Source: Cryobacterium gelidum
Lineage (GTDB): Bacteria; Actinomycetota; Actinomycetes; Actinomycetales; Microbacteriaceae
DNA: 64,000 nucleotides
Assembly (NCBI RefSeq): GCF_004403985.1
Contig: NZ_SOHL01000003.1
Span: forward strand, 321,212-385,211
Direction: 5' to 3'
Positions 24,624 to 33,196 of this stretch are shown here, one piece after another. The translations under genes were made by a program, and so were the position numbers. The first letter of the stretch is position 1. Each line of letters begins with the position of its first letter. The notes beneath the pieces were generated by a model. That model searched no databases, was not told where the DNA came from, and saw nothing but the letters and a program-made list of their open reading frames with translations.

Positions 24624-24821
24624 TTGGGGCAAACACACCATCTACACAGGCATTGCGCAGCTAGACAGACATCGTGCAGCCAGACAGGCACAGACATCGT
24701 GCAGCTGGACAGACATCATGCAGCCAGACAGGCTCAGAAATCGGGCAGCTGGACAGACATCGAGCAGCTACAGATATCGTGCAGCAAGCTCGGAGATTGG
24801 ATCGATAAGTTCACGATATGA
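24624..24821 (+). CDS. Candidate repeat-encoded leader ORF (65 aa) coupled to the peroxidase gene
   Basis: A TTG-initiated frame of 65 codons runs through the composite repeat and ends in a TGA that overlaps the ATG of the glutathione peroxidase gene (ATGA). The product has repeating blocks (TDIVQLDRHHAARQ and variants) and no known domain. No clear ribosome site precedes the TTG. It may be a non-coding leader read by chance. I include it because the 4-base overlap is what a translationally coupled leader would show. Confidence 0.25.
   Translation: MGQTHHLHRHCAARQTSCSQTGTDIVQLDRHHAARQAQKSGSWTDIEQLQISCSKLGDWIDKFTI
24651..24793. repeat. Composite 19/25-bp tandem repeat in the peroxidase leader
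   Basis: Seven imperfect units built on CATCGTGCAGC plus GACAGA occur at 24651, 24670, 24695, 24714, 24739, 24758 and 24775. Lengths alternate between 19 and 25 bp in the middle, giving a 44-bp higher-order unit present twice (24670-24713 and 24714-24757). The base composition is less GC-rich than the neighbours. Confidence 0.85.
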
Positions 24822-25321
24822 CTGCTTCCGCGCTGTACGACATTCCCCTCACCCTCATCGATGGAACCGAAACCACCGTCGGCGCCTTCAAGGGCAAAGC
24901 GATACTCGTCGTCAACGTGGCATCGAAGTGCGGCTTCACCCCACAGTACGCGGGACTCGAAGCGCTGTACCAGCGTTACGCCGACGATGGGTTGGTCGTG
25001 CTGGGACTACCGAGCAACCAGTTCATGGGACAGGAGCCCGGCACCGAAGACGACATTGCGGCATTCTGCGGGATGACGTACGGGGTGACCTTTCCGATGA
25101 CGGCCAAGGTCGATGTGCGGGGTAAGCACCAGCATCCGCTCTATGCAGAGCTGACGAAGTTCAAGCAGGGACTGTTCCCCGGGCTGATCAAATGGAACTT
25201 CGAGAAGTTTCTGGTGACACCTGCCGGTGTGATCGTGGACCGCTTCGCCTCGTCGGTGGAGCCGGAGTCGCCGGAGATCGTCAACGCGATCAAAAAGGTC
25301 CTGGCCGACAAGGTCGCCTGA
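24818..25321 (+). CDS. Glutathione peroxidase-family (thiol) peroxidase
   Basis: This 167-residue thioredoxin-fold peroxidase has the peroxidatic Cys at about residue 38 (NVASKCGFTPQYAGL), the Gln of the catalytic group in GLPSNQFMGQEPG, and the Trp in IKWNFEKFLV. It reduces hydroperoxides. Non-selenium bacterial members usually take electrons from thioredoxin; actinobacteria make mycothiol rather than glutathione, so the name reflects the family only. There is no strong ribosome site at the ATG; the unusual repeat leader lies directly upstream. Confidence 0.9.
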   Translation: MTASALYDIPLTLIDGTETTVGAFKGKAILVVNVASKCGFTPQYAGLEALYQRYADDGLVVLGLPSNQFMGQEPGTEDDIAAFCGMTYGVTFPMTAKVDVRGKHQHPLYAELTKFKQGLFPGLIKWNFEKFLVTPAGVIVDRFASSVEPESPEIVNAIKKVLADKVA

Positions 25322-25354
25322 CCCCTCGCGCGATCGAGGGCTCACAAGGCGGGG

Positions 25355-26275
25355 TCAGCGGGCTGCTCGGCGCAATACGGCCTCGGCATGACGCAGCACC
25401 GGGCCATCGATCATGCGGCCCTCATATTGGAAGACACCGCGCGCACTCGCGGCGGCCTCGAGCAGTCCGAGGGCGTAGTCGACTTCGGCAGTGGTCGGCT
25501 GGTAGGCCGAGCGAACGACGGCGACCTGGCGGGGGTGGATGCAGGCCGAGGCGGTGAATCCGCTTGCGACGGCATCCGCTGCCTCGAGCGCGAGTCCGGC
25601 CACATCGGCGATGTCGAGGTGCACGGTGTCGATGGCGGCCTTGTCGTGGGCTCCGGCCGCGAGCAGCACCAGCGCGCGGGCCTGGCGGGCGACGTCCCGG
25701 TAGCGTCCGTCGGGAAACCGACTGGACGTGCCACCGAGTGAGGCGACAAGGTCTTCGGCACCCCACATGAGCGCGACGACGTTGTGTGCGGCGGCAATCT
25801 CCATCGCCGAGACGATGCCGGCGGCGGTTTCGCACAGGGCGATCACCCGGTACTCAGCGAGCCGTTCGACCTGGCCGGCGCTGACAGTTTTGGCGAGCAT
25901 GACGTCGCGGTAGTCCGTGCGCTCGAGCGCGGCCAGGTCGAGCGCGAAATCGATACTGTCGGCCGGATTGATGCGCACGATCGTGCGGGCCGCCTGCAGC
26001 GGATGCTCGATCAGCGCGCGCCGCGCAGCGGCCCGGTCGGCGGGCGCCACGGCATCTTCGAGGTCGAGGATGACGGCGTCGGCGCGCTCGGCCGCCTTCG
26101 CGTAGCGTTCGGGCCGGTCGGCCGGGCAGAACAGCAGGGCGGGCCCGAGCGTGAACGGGGCGGGGGTGAACGGGCTGAGCCCGGTGGGGCTGTCATCGAA
26201 GGGGTCGGGGCCAGCCGTGTCAAAATCCTGATCGAACGGGTCATCGGGGGGGCCGCCCTCGAACGGGCCGCTCAT
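25355..26275 (-). CDS. CitE/HpcH-type beta-hydroxyacyl-CoA lyase
   Basis: This 306-residue TIM-barrel lyase of the HpcH/HpaI/CitE group has LLFCPADRPERYAKA, VILDLEDAVAPADR with metal ligands, RINP, and the MWGAEDLVASLGG segment. An acidic, Pro-rich N-terminus of about 35 residues precedes the domain. There are no citrate lyase alpha, gamma or synthesis genes, so it is not a citrate lyase subunit. In M. tuberculosis the matching gene (Rv2498c) acts as a beta-hydroxyacyl-CoA lyase in leucine and itaconate breakdown, and this operon has the same order. The ATG overlaps the MaoC gene stop by 4 bp (ATGA). Confidence 0.85.
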   Translation of the reverse strand: MSGPFEGGPPDDPFDQDFDTAGPDPFDDSPTGLSPFTPAPFTLGPALLFCPADRPERYAKAAERADAVILDLEDAVAPADRAAARRALIEHPLQAARTIVRINPADSIDFALDLAALERTDYRDVMLAKTVSAGQVERLAEYRVIALCETAAGIVSAMEIAAAHNVVALMWGAEDLVASLGGTSSRFPDGRYRDVARQARALVLLAAGAHDKAAIDTVHLDIADVAGLALEAADAVASGFTASACIHPRQVAVVRSAYQPTTAEVDYALGLLEAAASARGVFQYEGRMIDGPVLRHAEAVLRRAAR

Positions 26276-26805
26276 AGCGCTGCCTCCCGGCACCAGACCA
26301 GCACAGTGCGCACGGCCGTGCCGACCACGACCCCGTGCTGGTTGCGGCCGGTGTGTTCGAGCGTGATGATCCCCTGCCCCTGGCGGCTGTTGGAGAGCCG
26401 TTTGTCGATGACGATGGTCTCCGAGTACAGGGTGTCGCCGTGATGAAGCGGATGCGGAAACGTCACGGCCGAAAAACCCAGGTTGGCCACGATCGTACCC
26501 TGGGTGAGCTGGGCGACCGAGCTGCCGACCATGGTCGAGAGGGTGAACATCGAATTCACCAGCCGCTCGCCGAATGGCTGGGTGGCCGACCAGGCCGCAT
26601 CGAGATGCAAGGCCTGGGTGTTCATGGTCATCGTCGTGAACAGCACGTTGTCGGCCTCGGTCACCGTGCGACCTGGGCGGTGCTGGTAGAGGGCGGCAAC
26701 GTCGAACTCCTCAAAGAAGAGGCCGCGCTGTTCGACCGGGTAGCGCCCCCCGACGCTGGGCGGACCGGCGTGAGTCTCTGGGTCGGGGGTACCGGGGTCG
26801 GGCAT
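26272..26805 (-). CDS. MaoC-like (R)-specific enoyl-CoA hydratase
   Basis: This 177-residue hotdog-fold protein carries the hydratase hallmarks: RTVTEADNVLFTTMTMNTQALHLD (catalytic Asp/His region) and the later PLHHGDTLYSETIVIDKRLSNSR segment. It corresponds in position to M. tuberculosis Rv2499c, next to the CitE-like lyase. It would supply the (R)-3-hydroxyacyl-CoA that the lyase splits (inference). The ATG at 26805 has GAGGAG upstream; longer in-frame starts run through the 18-bp repeats and are unlikely. It overlaps the lyase gene by 4 bp. Confidence 0.85.
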   Translation of the reverse strand: MPDPGTPDPETHAGPPSVGGRYPVEQRGLFFEEFDVAALYQHRPGRTVTEADNVLFTTMTMNTQALHLDAAWSATQPFGERLVNSMFTLSTMVGSSVAQLTQGTIVANLGFSAVTFPHPLHHGDTLYSETIVIDKRLSNSRQGQGIITLEHTGRNQHGVVVGTAVRTVLVWCREAAL

Positions 26806-26822
26806 CCGCTTCTCCTCAGTTC

Positions 26823-26894
26823 TATCGGGCCGCTCAGCCTTATCGAGCCGCTCAGCCTTATCGGGCCGCTCAGCCTTATCGAGCCGCTCAGGCA
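26823..26894. repeat. Four copies of an 18-bp tandem repeat upstream of maoC
   Basis: The unit TATCGGGCCGCTCAGCCT alternates with a version having GAG for GGG, at 26823, 26841, 26859 and 26877, so the true period may be 36 bp. A diverged fifth copy runs into the 3' end of the acyl-CoA dehydrogenase gene. It fills the gap between two operon genes and is open in the maoC frame. Confidence 0.93.
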
Positions 26895-26896
26895 TA

Positions 26897-28063
26897 TCAG
26901 GCCGCGAAGCCGAGCGATCGTGCGATGACCATGAGCTGCACCTCGGTCGTACCCTCGCCCAGTTCGAGCACTTTAGAGTCACGATAGTGCCGGGCGACCG
27001 GATTTTCGTTCATGAAGCCGTAGCCGCCGAAGATTTGGGTAGCGTCGCGGGCGTTGTCCATGGCTGCTTCGCTGCCGATCATCTTGGCGATCGACGCCTC
27101 CATCTTGAACGGGCGACCGCTGATCATGGTCAGCGCCGCGTCGTAGTAGGCGAGTCGGGCACTGTGCACGCGTGCCTGCATGCGGGCGAGTTTGAAGGCG
27201 ATGTGCTGGTTGGATCCGATGGCGCGACCGAACACGTTGCGGCTCTTGGCGTAGCGCACCGACTCGTCGAGGCAGCCCTGGGCCGCGCCGGCGCACAGCG
27301 CCGCGAAAGCGATGCGTCCCTCGTCGAGGGTCTGCACGAAGTTTGCGAACCCGCGGCCACGCTCGCCGAGCAGGTTGGCCTCTGGCACGTGCACGTTGTC
27401 CAAGAGCAGCGGATGCGTATCGGAGGTGTGCCAGCCGACCTTGTCGTAGGCGGGCAGCACCGTGAAACCTGCGGCCGGGGTCGGCACCAGGATGGCGGTG
27501 AGCTCCTTCTTGACCGAGCCGTCCGGGCGGGTCGACTGGCCGGTGACCGCGGTGACCGTGACCAGCCGGGTGATGTCGGTGCCGGAGTTGGTGATGAACT
27601 GCTTGCTGCCGTTGATCACCCAGTCGCCGCCCTCGAGTTCTGCGGTGGTCTTGGTTCCGGCGGCGTCGGAGCCGGCATCCGCTTCCGTGAGTCCGAAGGC
27701 CGAGAGCGCTTTTCCGCTGGCCAGCAGCGGAACCCATTCCTGCTTCTGCTCCTCGGTGCCACGGCGGTAGACCGGCATGATGCCAAGGCCCACGCCGGCC
27801 TCGAGGGTGACGGCGATGCTCTGATCGACGCGAGCAAGCTGTTCGACGGCGAGGCAGAGTGAGAAGTAGTCGCTGCCCTGGCCGCCGTATTCCTTCGGAA
27901 AAGGCAGGCCGAACAATCCCATCTCGCCCATCTGGTCGATGATGCCGTAGGGCAGGCTGCGCTTGGTGTCGTACTCGTAGGCGGCCGGGGCGACGACGGT
28001 GTCGGCGAAGTCGCGCACCTGATCGCTGAGGGCCTGTTGGGTGGGGCTGAGTTCGTAGCTCAT
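26897..28063 (-). CDS. Acyl-CoA dehydrogenase (isovaleryl-CoA dehydrogenase-like)
   Basis: This 388-residue FAD enzyme has the two family signatures (ALSAFGLTEADAGSDAAGT and QIFGGYGFMNENPVARHYRDSKVLELGEGTTEVQ). Length and motifs are normal. It lies between the methylcrotonyl-CoA carboxylase genes and the MaoC gene, the place of fadE19 in the mycobacterial leucine operon, so isovaleryl-CoA is the most likely substrate. The start overlaps the stop of the carboxylase alpha gene by 4 bp. No electron-transferring flavoprotein genes are in the window. Confidence 0.92.
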   Translation of the reverse strand: MSYELSPTQQALSDQVRDFADTVVAPAAYEYDTKRSLPYGIIDQMGEMGLFGLPFPKEYGGQGSDYFSLCLAVEQLARVDQSIAVTLEAGVGLGIMPVYRRGTEEQKQEWVPLLASGKALSAFGLTEADAGSDAAGTKTTAELEGGDWVINGSKQFITNSGTDITRLVTVTAVTGQSTRPDGSVKKELTAILVPTPAAGFTVLPAYDKVGWHTSDTHPLLLDNVHVPEANLLGERGRGFANFVQTLDEGRIAFAALCAGAAQGCLDESVRYAKSRNVFGRAIGSNQHIAFKLARMQARVHSARLAYYDAALTMISGRPFKMEASIAKMIGSEAAMDNARDATQIFGGYGFMNENPVARHYRDSKVLELGEGTTEVQLMVIARSLGFAA

Positions 28064-30126
28064 TCGTGGTCTCCCTGGTCTGGGTGTGGACGGGTGCCGG
28101 GTTTGGCAGCGGGGTCGGCGGGCGCGGGGGTGACCGTCGCGACGATCTGGTCGAGGCTCACGAGGTCGCCGGGGGTGACGGTGATGGTGACCGTGCCCGG
28201 CAGGGGCGCCACGAGTTTGTGCTCCATTTTCATGGCCTCGATAGTGGCGAGGGTCTGCCCGGTGACCACCCGGTCTCCGGTCCTGACCGGCACCGAGACG
28301 ACGGTGCCCGGCATCGGGGAGCGCACCTCAGGGCGCAGTGTGCCCGCAACCCGGTTGCGACCGGTGAGCAGCTCCGCCAGTTGCTCGGCGCGGCTGGGCA
28401 ACCCCAGGTCAAAGGCGACACCATCGTGGCCGAGATGCAGGTGGCTATCGGTACGTGCCACGTCGTACAGTCGCGTCACGCCCCCGAACTCGATGCGGAT
28501 CCGGTCGGCGCCCACGGTCGCGAGGCGGCCGACGGCCGACGGGCGCTCGCTGACAGTGACGGATGCTGCGCCCGGATCCCCGAGAACGCCGACGGTGAGC
28601 ACGCTGGCAGTGTCCACACTGAACGTATACCGGGCGGGTCGGTGCTCGCCGAGGCGCCAGCCGCTCGGCCGCTGCCAGATCGACGTCTCGGGCTCGGTGG
28701 CAGAATGCAGGAGAAGAGCCGCGGCCGCGAGCACATGGTCGTCGGCCTGCCGGAAAGCCAGGTGCGGCAGGGTGCGCTCGATCAATCCGGTGTCGAGCTG
28801 CCCGGCGCGCACGGCGGGTTCGTTCAGCAGCAGGCGAAGATACTCCAGATTGGTATGGACGCCGAGTACGAGCGTGTCGGCGAGGGCACGGTCGAGACGG
28901 GCGAGGGCGAGGTCCCGGTCGGAGCCCCAGGCAATGACCTTGGCCAGCATCGGGTCGTACGCGCTGCCGATCGGAAGGCCCGGCAGCAATGCGCTGTCGA
29001 CACGGATGCCGTCGCCGACCGGCTCGCGCAGGGCCAGCACCGTGCCGGTCATCGGCAGAAAGTCTCGATCGGGATTTTCGGCGTAGACCCGCGCCTCGAT
29101 TGCATGCCCGCTCAGGCGGACATCCGCTTGGTGGAGGGTGAGCGGCTCCCCTGCGGCGATGCGCAACTGCCAGTCGACCAGGTCGACGCCGGTGACGAGT
29201 TCGGTGACCGGGTGCTCGACCTGCAGGCGGGTGTTCATCTCCATGAAAAAGAACTCGTCGGGCACGTCGGCGGCGACCAGGAATTCGACGGTGCCAGCTC
29301 CGCGATAGTCGACGCTGCGGGCGGCAGCGCACGCGGCCTCGCCGATGCGAGCCCGCGTCGCTGCATCGAGCAGCGGCGACGGTGCCTCTTCGATGACCTT
29401 CTGGTGTCGACGCTGCAATGAACACTCGCGTTCACCGAGGTGGATGACGGCGCCGTAGTTGTCGGCCAGCACCTGCACCTCGATGTGGCGCGGAGTGGCC
29501 ACAAGTCGCTCCAGAAAGAGGGTGTCGTCGCCGAACGCCGTCGCGGCGATGCGGCGGGCCGTCAGGAGAGCGTCGGCGAGGTTGTTGGCGCTCTGCACGA
29601 TCTGCATGCCCTTGCCGCCGCCGCCGGCGGACGGTTTGATCAACAGCGGATACCCCACCTCGGACGCGGCCCGGATGAGTGCTTCGTCACTGAGCCCCGG
29701 GCGCGCGATTCCCGGAATGATCGGCACACCGAAGCTGGCGACGTGGTTCTTCGAGCGGATTTTGTCGCCCATCACGGCCAGCGCGTTGACGCTCGGCCCG
29801 ATGAAGACGAGGCCGGCGTCAGCGCAGGCCTGCGCGAAGGCCTGGTTTTCGCTGAGGAACCCGTAGCCCGGGTGAATGGCCTGGGCGCCGGTTTGCGCGG
29901 CGGCGTCGAGAATGGCGTCGATGCTGAGGTAACTCTGGGCCGGAGCGGCGGGGCCGATACGCACCGCTGCATCCGCCAGCTGCACGTGTCTGGCTGCACG
30001 GTCGGCGTCGCTGTAGACGGCAACCGAGCGGATGCCCCGCGCGCGCAGGGTGCGCATGATGCGGCAGGCGATCTCGCCACGATTGGCGACGAGCACGGTA
30101 TCGAAGAGGGTGTTCTGGGGCATCAT
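28060..30126 (-). CDS. mccA: Methylcrotonyl-CoA carboxylase, biotin-containing alpha subunit
   Basis: This 688-residue subunit combines biotin carboxylase (TVLVANRGEIACRIMRTL, ATP-grasp AGGGGKGMQIV, RECSLQRRHQKVIEEAPS, EMNTRLQVEHPVTE) with a C-terminal biotin carrier domain. The biotinyl Lys is in EAMKMEHKL. It carboxylates biotin for transfer by the beta subunit encoded just upstream. Start codons at 30126 and 30123 are adjacent (MMPQ); the gap to the beta gene is 1 bp and no strong ribosome site is seen, so coupling to beta translation is likely. Propionyl-CoA or acetyl-CoA specificity is excluded mainly by the beta partner type. Confidence 0.9.
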   Translation of the reverse strand: MMPQNTLFDTVLVANRGEIACRIMRTLRARGIRSVAVYSDADRAARHVQLADAAVRIGPAAPAQSYLSIDAILDAAAQTGAQAIHPGYGFLSENQAFAQACADAGLVFIGPSVNALAVMGDKIRSKNHVASFGVPIIPGIARPGLSDEALIRAASEVGYPLLIKPSAGGGGKGMQIVQSANNLADALLTARRIAATAFGDDTLFLERLVATPRHIEVQVLADNYGAVIHLGERECSLQRRHQKVIEEAPSPLLDAATRARIGEAACAAARSVDYRGAGTVEFLVAADVPDEFFFMEMNTRLQVEHPVTELVTGVDLVDWQLRIAAGEPLTLHQADVRLSGHAIEARVYAENPDRDFLPMTGTVLALREPVGDGIRVDSALLPGLPIGSAYDPMLAKVIAWGSDRDLALARLDRALADTLVLGVHTNLEYLRLLLNEPAVRAGQLDTGLIERTLPHLAFRQADDHVLAAAALLLHSATEPETSIWQRPSGWRLGEHRPARYTFSVDTASVLTVGVLGDPGAASVTVSERPSAVGRLATVGADRIRIEFGGVTRLYDVARTDSHLHLGHDGVAFDLGLPSRAEQLAELLTGRNRVAGTLRPEVRSPMPGTVVSVPVRTGDRVVTGQTLATIEAMKMEHKLVAPLPGTVTITVTPGDLVSLDQIVATVTPAPADPAAKPGTRPHPDQGDHE

Positions 30127-30127
30127 T

Positions 30128-31735
30128 TCACATCCGAAACAGGCCGAAGGCGGGCTCTGGCAGGGGTACGGCTGAGCAGACGCCGAGGGCGAGGCCGAGC
30201 ACCGTGCGGGTGTCGGCCGGGTCGATGACGCCGTCGTCCCAGAGCCGGGCGGTTGAGTAGTACGGGCTCCCCTGTTCTTCGTACTGCTCGGCGATCGGCT
30301 TCCTGAACGCCGTTTCGGCCTCGGCCGGCCATTCCTCACCGCGCGATTGGATCTGTTCGCGTTTAACGGTCGCGAGGACCGCGGAGGCCTGCGGGCCACC
30401 CATCACCGACACGCGGCTGCCGGGCCACATCCACAGAAAGCGCGGCGAGTAGGCCCGGCCGCACATGGAATAGTTACCAGCGCCGAACGAGCCGCCGATG
30501 ATGACGGTGAGTTTGGGGACGCGGGTGGTGGCAACGGCGGTGACCATTTTGGCGCCGTGTTTGGCGATGCCGCCGGCCTCGGCGTCTTTACCGACCATGA
30601 AGCCGGAAATGTTCTGCAGAAAGATCAGCGGGATGCCGCGCTGGTCACACAGCTCGATGAAGTGCGCGCCTTTCTGCGCTGATTCGGCGAACAGGATGCC
30701 GTTGTTGGCGACGATACCGACCGGGTGGCCGTGCAGGTGGGCGAACCCGGTGACGAGGGTGGTGCCGTATTCCTTTTTGAATTCGTGGAACTCGCTCGCG
30801 TCGACGAGTCGGGCGATGACCTCGCGCACGTCGTAGGGCTGCTGCACGTCGACGGGGACGACGCCGTAGAGGTCGGCGGTTAGTGCGGCTGGCTCGCGCA
30901 CGGGCAGCACGGGCCAGGCGGACCTGGCAGGTGGGCGCAGGGTCGACACGATGTCACGCACGATCTGCAAGGCGTGTTCGTCGTTTTCGGCGAGGTGATC
31001 AGTGACGCCGGACACGCGGGAGTGGAGGTCACCTCCGCCGAGATCCTCGGCCGAGACGATCTCGCCGATCGCGGCCTTGACGAGGGGGGGACCGCCGAGA
31101 AAGATGGTGCCCTGGCCGCGCACGATCACGGTTTCGTCGCTCATCGCGGGAACGTAGGCGCCGCCGGCCGTGCACGAGCCGAGCACCGCGGCGATCTGCG
31201 GAATGCGGGCTGCTGACAGCCGTGCCTGATTGTAGAAAATACGACCGAAGTGGTCACGGTCGGGAAAGACCTCATCTTGACGCGGCAGGAAGGCGCCGCC
31301 GGAATCGACGAGATAGACGCACGGCAGCCGGTTCTCGGCGGCGATCTCCTGTGCGCGCAGGTGCTTCTTGACGGTGAGGGGGTAGTAGGTGCCGCCCTTG
31401 ACTGTGGCGTCGTTGCAGATGACGAGCACGGGGCGGCCGTGCACCTGGCCGATTCCGGCGATGAGTCCGGCGCCGGGACTGTCGTCGTCATAGACGCCGG
31501 TGGCGGCGAGCGGCGCGATTTCGAGAAAGGGGCTGCCCTCATCGAGCAGGCGGTCGACGCGCTCCCGCGGGAGGAGCTTGCCGCGCGCGATGTGCCGCCG
31601 CCTGGAGGCCTCCGGACCGCCGAGCGCGGCCGCGGCGAGGCGCAGGCGGAGATCGGCGACGAGGGCGCGCTGCTCGGTGTCGTTGGCACGAAAGGTCGGG
31701 GCGTTGTGGTCGAGCTCGCTGGTGAGTACGTGCAT
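30128..31735 (-). CDS. mccB: Methylcrotonyl-CoA carboxylase beta subunit (carboxyltransferase)
   Basis: This carboxyltransferase of about 535 residues has the features typical of methylcrotonyl-CoA carboxylase beta: [20 protein letters not shown], the [24 protein letters not shown] block, [15 protein letters not shown], and [22 protein letters not shown] prefer ATG 31735 (MHVLTSE), with AAGGAG 12 bases upstream. A GTG at 31771 is in frame but touches the first candidate operator. It is the first gene of the five-gene leucine/isovalerate operon and is divergent from a TetR gene. Confidence 0.9.
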   Translation of the reverse strand: MHVLTSELDHNAPTFRANDTEQRALVADLRLRLAAAALGGPEASRRRHIARGKLLPRERVDRLLDEGSPFLEIAPLAATGVYDDDSPGAGLIAGIGQVHGRPVLVICNDATVKGGTYYPLTVKKHLRAQEIAAENRLPCVYLVDSGGAFLPRQDEVFPDRDHFGRIFYNQARLSAARIPQIAAVLGSCTAGGAYVPAMSDETVIVRGQGTIFLGGPPLVKAAIGEIVSAEDLGGGDLHSRVSGVTDHLAENDEHALQIVRDIVSTLRPPARSAWPVLPVREPAALTADLYGVVPVDVQQPYDVREVIARLVDASEFHEFKKEYGTTLVTGFAHLHGHPVGIVANNGILFAESAQKGAHFIELCDQRGIPLIFLQNISGFMVGKDAEAGGIAKHGAKMVTAVATTRVPKLTVIIGGSFGAGNYSMCGRAYSPRFLWMWPGSRVSVMGGPQASAVLATVKREQIQSRGEEWPAEAETAFRKPIAEQYEEQGSPYYSTARLWDDGVIDPADTRTVLGLALGVCSAVPLPEPAFGLFRM

Positions 31736-31772
31736 CTCGGCCCGCGTCTCCTTCGACTTGGCGCCAATCACA

Positions 31773-31813
31773 GTTAATGATCGGTAACTCAGATCAGGTT
31801 AGCTATTGTTAAC
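31773..31813. promoter_or_regulatory. Two GTTA-N8-TAAC operators between mccB and tetR
   Basis: Two sites with identical half-sites and spacer length lie at 31773-31788 and 31798-31813, 25 bp centre to centre. They sit in the short divergent spacer and reach to 4 bp before the TetR start codon. This arrangement fits one TetR protein controlling both directions. Binding is inferred, not shown. Confidence 0.7.
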
Positions 31814-31817
31814 TGAA

Positions 31818-32420
31818 ATGTCCAGCAAACAGAGCCCGTCCACTCCGCGCAGCCAGGCCAAGGCCGACCGGCGCACCGCCCTGCTCGGCGCAGCGGCCAC
31901 GCTGTTTGCGCGTTCGGGCTTCAACGGTGTCTCGATCGAAGACCTCGGTGCCGCCGTCGGAGTGAGCGGACCGGCGGTATACCGCCATTTCACCGGCAAG
32001 CAGGCCGTACTCGCGGCCCTGCTGGTCGGCGTGAGCGAGGACCTCGTCGCCGGAGGCCGCACCGTTGTCACAGCGACGACGAATGCCGCGACCGCCCTGC
32101 ACTGCCTCGTGCGCTTTCACGTTGATTTCGCCCTAACGAACCCGGACGTGATCCGCGTGCAGGACCGCGACCTCGACAGCCTGGCCGTGTCGGACCGGCA
32201 TCGGGTGCGGGCCCTACAGCGCGAGTACGTGGAACTCTGGGTGCAGGTGCTTCAACGAGTGCACCCGACGGTCGACGAGGCACAACTGCGCATTCGCGCG
32301 CACGCGACCTTCGGGCTGGTGAACTCGACACCACACAGCGCACGCGCCTCGGTGCAGCCCGCCGTGCGCGCCCTGCTCGAGGAGATGGCCCTCGCAGCCC
32401 TCGGCCTGCCCGGCGCATGA
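31818..32420 (+). CDS. TetR family regulator of the leucine/isovalerate operon
   Basis: This repressor of about 200 residues has an N-terminal helix-turn-helix (LLGAAATLFARSGFNGVSIEDLG, GVSGPAVYRHFTGKQAVLAALLVG) and an all-helical ligand domain. It is divergent from mccB with two matching palindromic sites between them, and the same regulator-operon arrangement occurs in related actinobacteria. The likely ligand is an acyl-CoA of the pathway (inference). ATG 31818 is preferred; a TTG at 31806 lies inside the second operator. Confidence 0.9.
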   Translation: MSSKQSPSTPRSQAKADRRTALLGAAATLFARSGFNGVSIEDLGAAVGVSGPAVYRHFTGKQAVLAALLVGVSEDLVAGGRTVVTATTNAATALHCLVRFHVDFALTNPDVIRVQDRDLDSLAVSDRHRVRALQREYVELWVQVLQRVHPTVDEAQLRIRAHATFGLVNSTPHSARASVQPAVRALLEEMALAALGLPGA

Positions 32421-32434
32421 CGTTCAGGCGTGAA

Positions 32435-33058
32435 CTAATACCCGAGTGCCAGGCGCACGCCGAGGGCAATCATCACGACGGCAATCACAGCATCGAGTAC
32501 CCGCCACGATGCCGGCCTGGCGAACAACGGGCGGAGTAGGCGCGCCCCGAAGCCGAGTACCGAGAACCAGATGACGCTGGCCGCAATGGCGCCTCCGGCC
32601 CACCACCAGCGTTCCGCCGTGCCCTGCTGGTTCGCGACGGCACCCAGTAAAAGCACGGTGTCGAGGTAGACATGCGGATTCAGCCAGGTGAGGGCGAGCA
32701 CCGACATGACCGCGACCCGCATTCCGGTTGGGGCCACGACCCCCGACACCAGCAGCGCTCCGGGGCGAATCGCCCGGCGAGCCGCCAACAGCCCGTAAGC
32801 AATCAGGAATGTGGAGCCCAGCACGCGGATCACGACGATTGCCACGGGCGCTGCGGCTATGACCGCCCCCAGTCCGAGCACTCCGGCCAGGATCAGCACG
32901 GCATCCGACACCGCGCAGATCACAACGACAGGAACGATGACCCGGCTACGCCCCTCGATGCCCAGGCGCAGCACGAACGCATTCTGCGACCCGATCGCGA
33001 TGATGAGGGAGAGCCCGGTCGCGAGTCCCAGCAGGGCAGGTAGCAGAGTTGTCGTCAC
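32435..33058 (-). CDS. LysE/ArgO family amino acid exporter
   Basis: This 207-residue membrane protein has the LysE-family opening LSLIIAIGSQNAFVLRLGIEG and the conserved TWLNPHVYLDTVLLLGAV motif. Six or so helices are visible. ArgO-type proteins export arginine or lysine. The GTG at 33058 is the only sensible start; its ribosome site is weak (AGAGGA, about 14 bases away). It converges with the TetR gene, only 14 bp apart, and is not part of an obvious operon. Confidence 0.9.
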   Translation of the reverse strand: MTTTLLPALLGLATGLSLIIAIGSQNAFVLRLGIEGRSRVIVPVVVICAVSDAVLILAGVLGLGAVIAAAPVAIVVIRVLGSTFLIAYGLLAARRAIRPGALLVSGVVAPTGMRVAVMSVLALTWLNPHVYLDTVLLLGAVANQQGTAERWWWAGGAIAASVIWFSVLGFGARLLRPLFARPASWRVLDAVIAVVMIALGVRLALGY

Positions 33059-33196
33059 CCGTGCAACGCTAGGTCCTCTGGGCTTCGGTTGGGGCATACT
33101 TCCTGCGCAGCGGTGCGCCGGCGAGATCGCCGGCGGTCGTCTGGTCGACCTGGCCCCGAGGCGACGGTCGAACGGCTCTCCGACCGGTCTAGCAGC

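Noticed and set aside
24651..24793. CRISPR array in the peroxidase leader
   Set aside because: Units are imperfect and contiguous, with no unique spacers and no cas genes nearby.
25355..26275. Citrate lyase beta subunit
   Set aside because: No other citrate lyase genes are nearby and the leucine operon context fits a beta-hydroxyacyl-CoA lyase better.
28060..31735. Propionyl- or acetyl-CoA carboxylase
   Set aside because: The beta subunit carries methylcrotonyl-type blocks and the operon contains an acyl-CoA dehydrogenase and a lyase of leucine breakdown.
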